Assembly (NCBI GenBank): GCA_004552385.1
Contig: SFOL01000043.1
Coordinates: 1 to 13,688 of the forward strand
Origin: Bacteroidales bacterium
GTDB lineage: Bacteria > Bacteroidota > Bacteroidia > Bacteroidales > Marinilabiliaceae
Direction of reading: 5' to 3'
DNA length: 13,688 nt
The first letter of the stretch is position 1. Each line of letters opens with the position of its first letter. The position numbers were made by a program, and so were the translations under genes. The notes under the pieces were generated by a model. It was given only the letters and a program-made list of their open reading frames with translations, was not told where the DNA came from and searched no databases. Shown here in pieces: positions 13,385 through 13,688 of the stretch.

Positions 13385-13688
13385 AGTCTCCGTATATTGT
13401 AAACCCCTCGTAGTCTATAACCATAGGGTAGGCGCTTTCTGTCCCGTCATCATATTGCAGTTTAAGTGAATCCACAACTCCAGGCTTCACCTCATATGTG
13501 CCTTTTTTTTCTAATCCCCATTGATTCAATACGAATCTCCCATCGGAACCAAACTCGGCGAAATCTCCACTTATATTCATGTGATAACTGGAGTACATGT
13601 AAGAACCCGCAATGTTTTTGTCTCGCCAAATCCTTTCCTGCGGGACGCGTAGCTTGTCGCGTAGTACTCCAGTCAAAGAAGAGTCTGT
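13308..13688 (-). CDS. Upstream segment of an unknown gene, 5' end outside the window
   Basis: A 126-codon open frame running in from the right edge with no start visible; only a TTG at 13676 could serve inside the window. The translation is rich in G, Y, D and aromatic residues: ISGDFAEFGSDGRFVL (about 39-54), then KKGTYEVKPGVVDSLKLQYD (about 61-80) and VIDYEGFTIYGD (about 90-101). This pattern suggests short antiparallel beta strands, as in lipocalin-like or other small beta-sandwich Bacteroidota proteins, but no family is certain. The last 23 or so residues (EEQWRARTSFWNRNWKCHYDDM) are basic and tryptophan-rich, unlike the rest, which fits read-through into a wrong frame after a frameshift. 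The similar second repeat continues in the +1 frame (13094-13384). Confidence 0.55.
   Translation of the reverse strand, partial: TDSSLTGVLRDKLRVPQERIWRDKNIAGSYMYSSYHMNISGDFAEFGSDGRFVLNQWGLEKKGTYEVKPGVVDSLKLQYDDGTESAYPMVIDYEGFTIYGDYDEEEQWRARTSFWNRNWKCHYDDM

Overview
The window looks like a chromosomal segment of a moderately GC-rich member of the Bacteroidota, most likely order Bacteroidales. The signs are a TonB-dependent receptor that begins with a carboxypeptidase-regulatory-like domain, a DUF4249 surface lipoprotein beside it, a BioC/BioG biotin pathway, and two matches to the Bacteroidota promoter -7 element (TAnnTTTG) instead of convincing sigma-70 promoters. Genes are packed with short overlaps. 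No rRNA, tRNA, CRISPR array, insertion sequence or phage gene was seen.

Layout. (1) Positions 1-236, minus strand: the first 78 codons of a family 2 glycosyltransferase that runs off the left edge. (2) Positions 413-3754, plus strand: a housekeeping cluster of purM (purine synthesis), a small two-helix membrane protein, prfA (release factor 1) and pyrF (pyrimidine synthesis). It is followed by a 121-codon ORF (3772-4137) with an N-terminal motif that I associate with the leader region of Bacteroidales TonB receptors. A strong intrinsic terminator (4141-4186) closes this unit. (3) Positions 4233-8994, plus strand: a biotin operon bioB-bioA-bioF-bioG-bioC whose junctions overlap or lie 2 nt apart. 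BioC and BioG make pimeloyl-ACP; BioF, BioA and BioB then build KAPA, DAPA and biotin. No bioD (dethiobiotin synthetase) is present in the window. (4) Positions 13017-9007, minus strand, converging on the biotin operon with a 12-nt gap: a translationally coupled three-gene unit. It encodes a SurA_N/DsbA-like periplasmic lipoprotein, a DUF4249 surface lipoprotein and a TonB-dependent receptor. Its probable terminator is a hairpin inside the bioC coding sequence. (5) Positions 13688-13094, minus strand: an unrecognised gene with two repeat-like segments lying in different reading frames, so it is either frameshifted or two overlapping genes; its 5' end is beyond the right edge.

Most noteworthy points: BioB lacks one of the four canonical ligands of its auxiliary iron-sulfur cluster and has extra cysteines. 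A lipoprotein joining chaperone-like and thiol-oxidoreductase-like domains is coupled to an outer-membrane receptor pair. A receptor-leader-like peptide stands alone after pyrF. A strand-specific terminator hairpin is embedded in the 3' end of a convergent gene.
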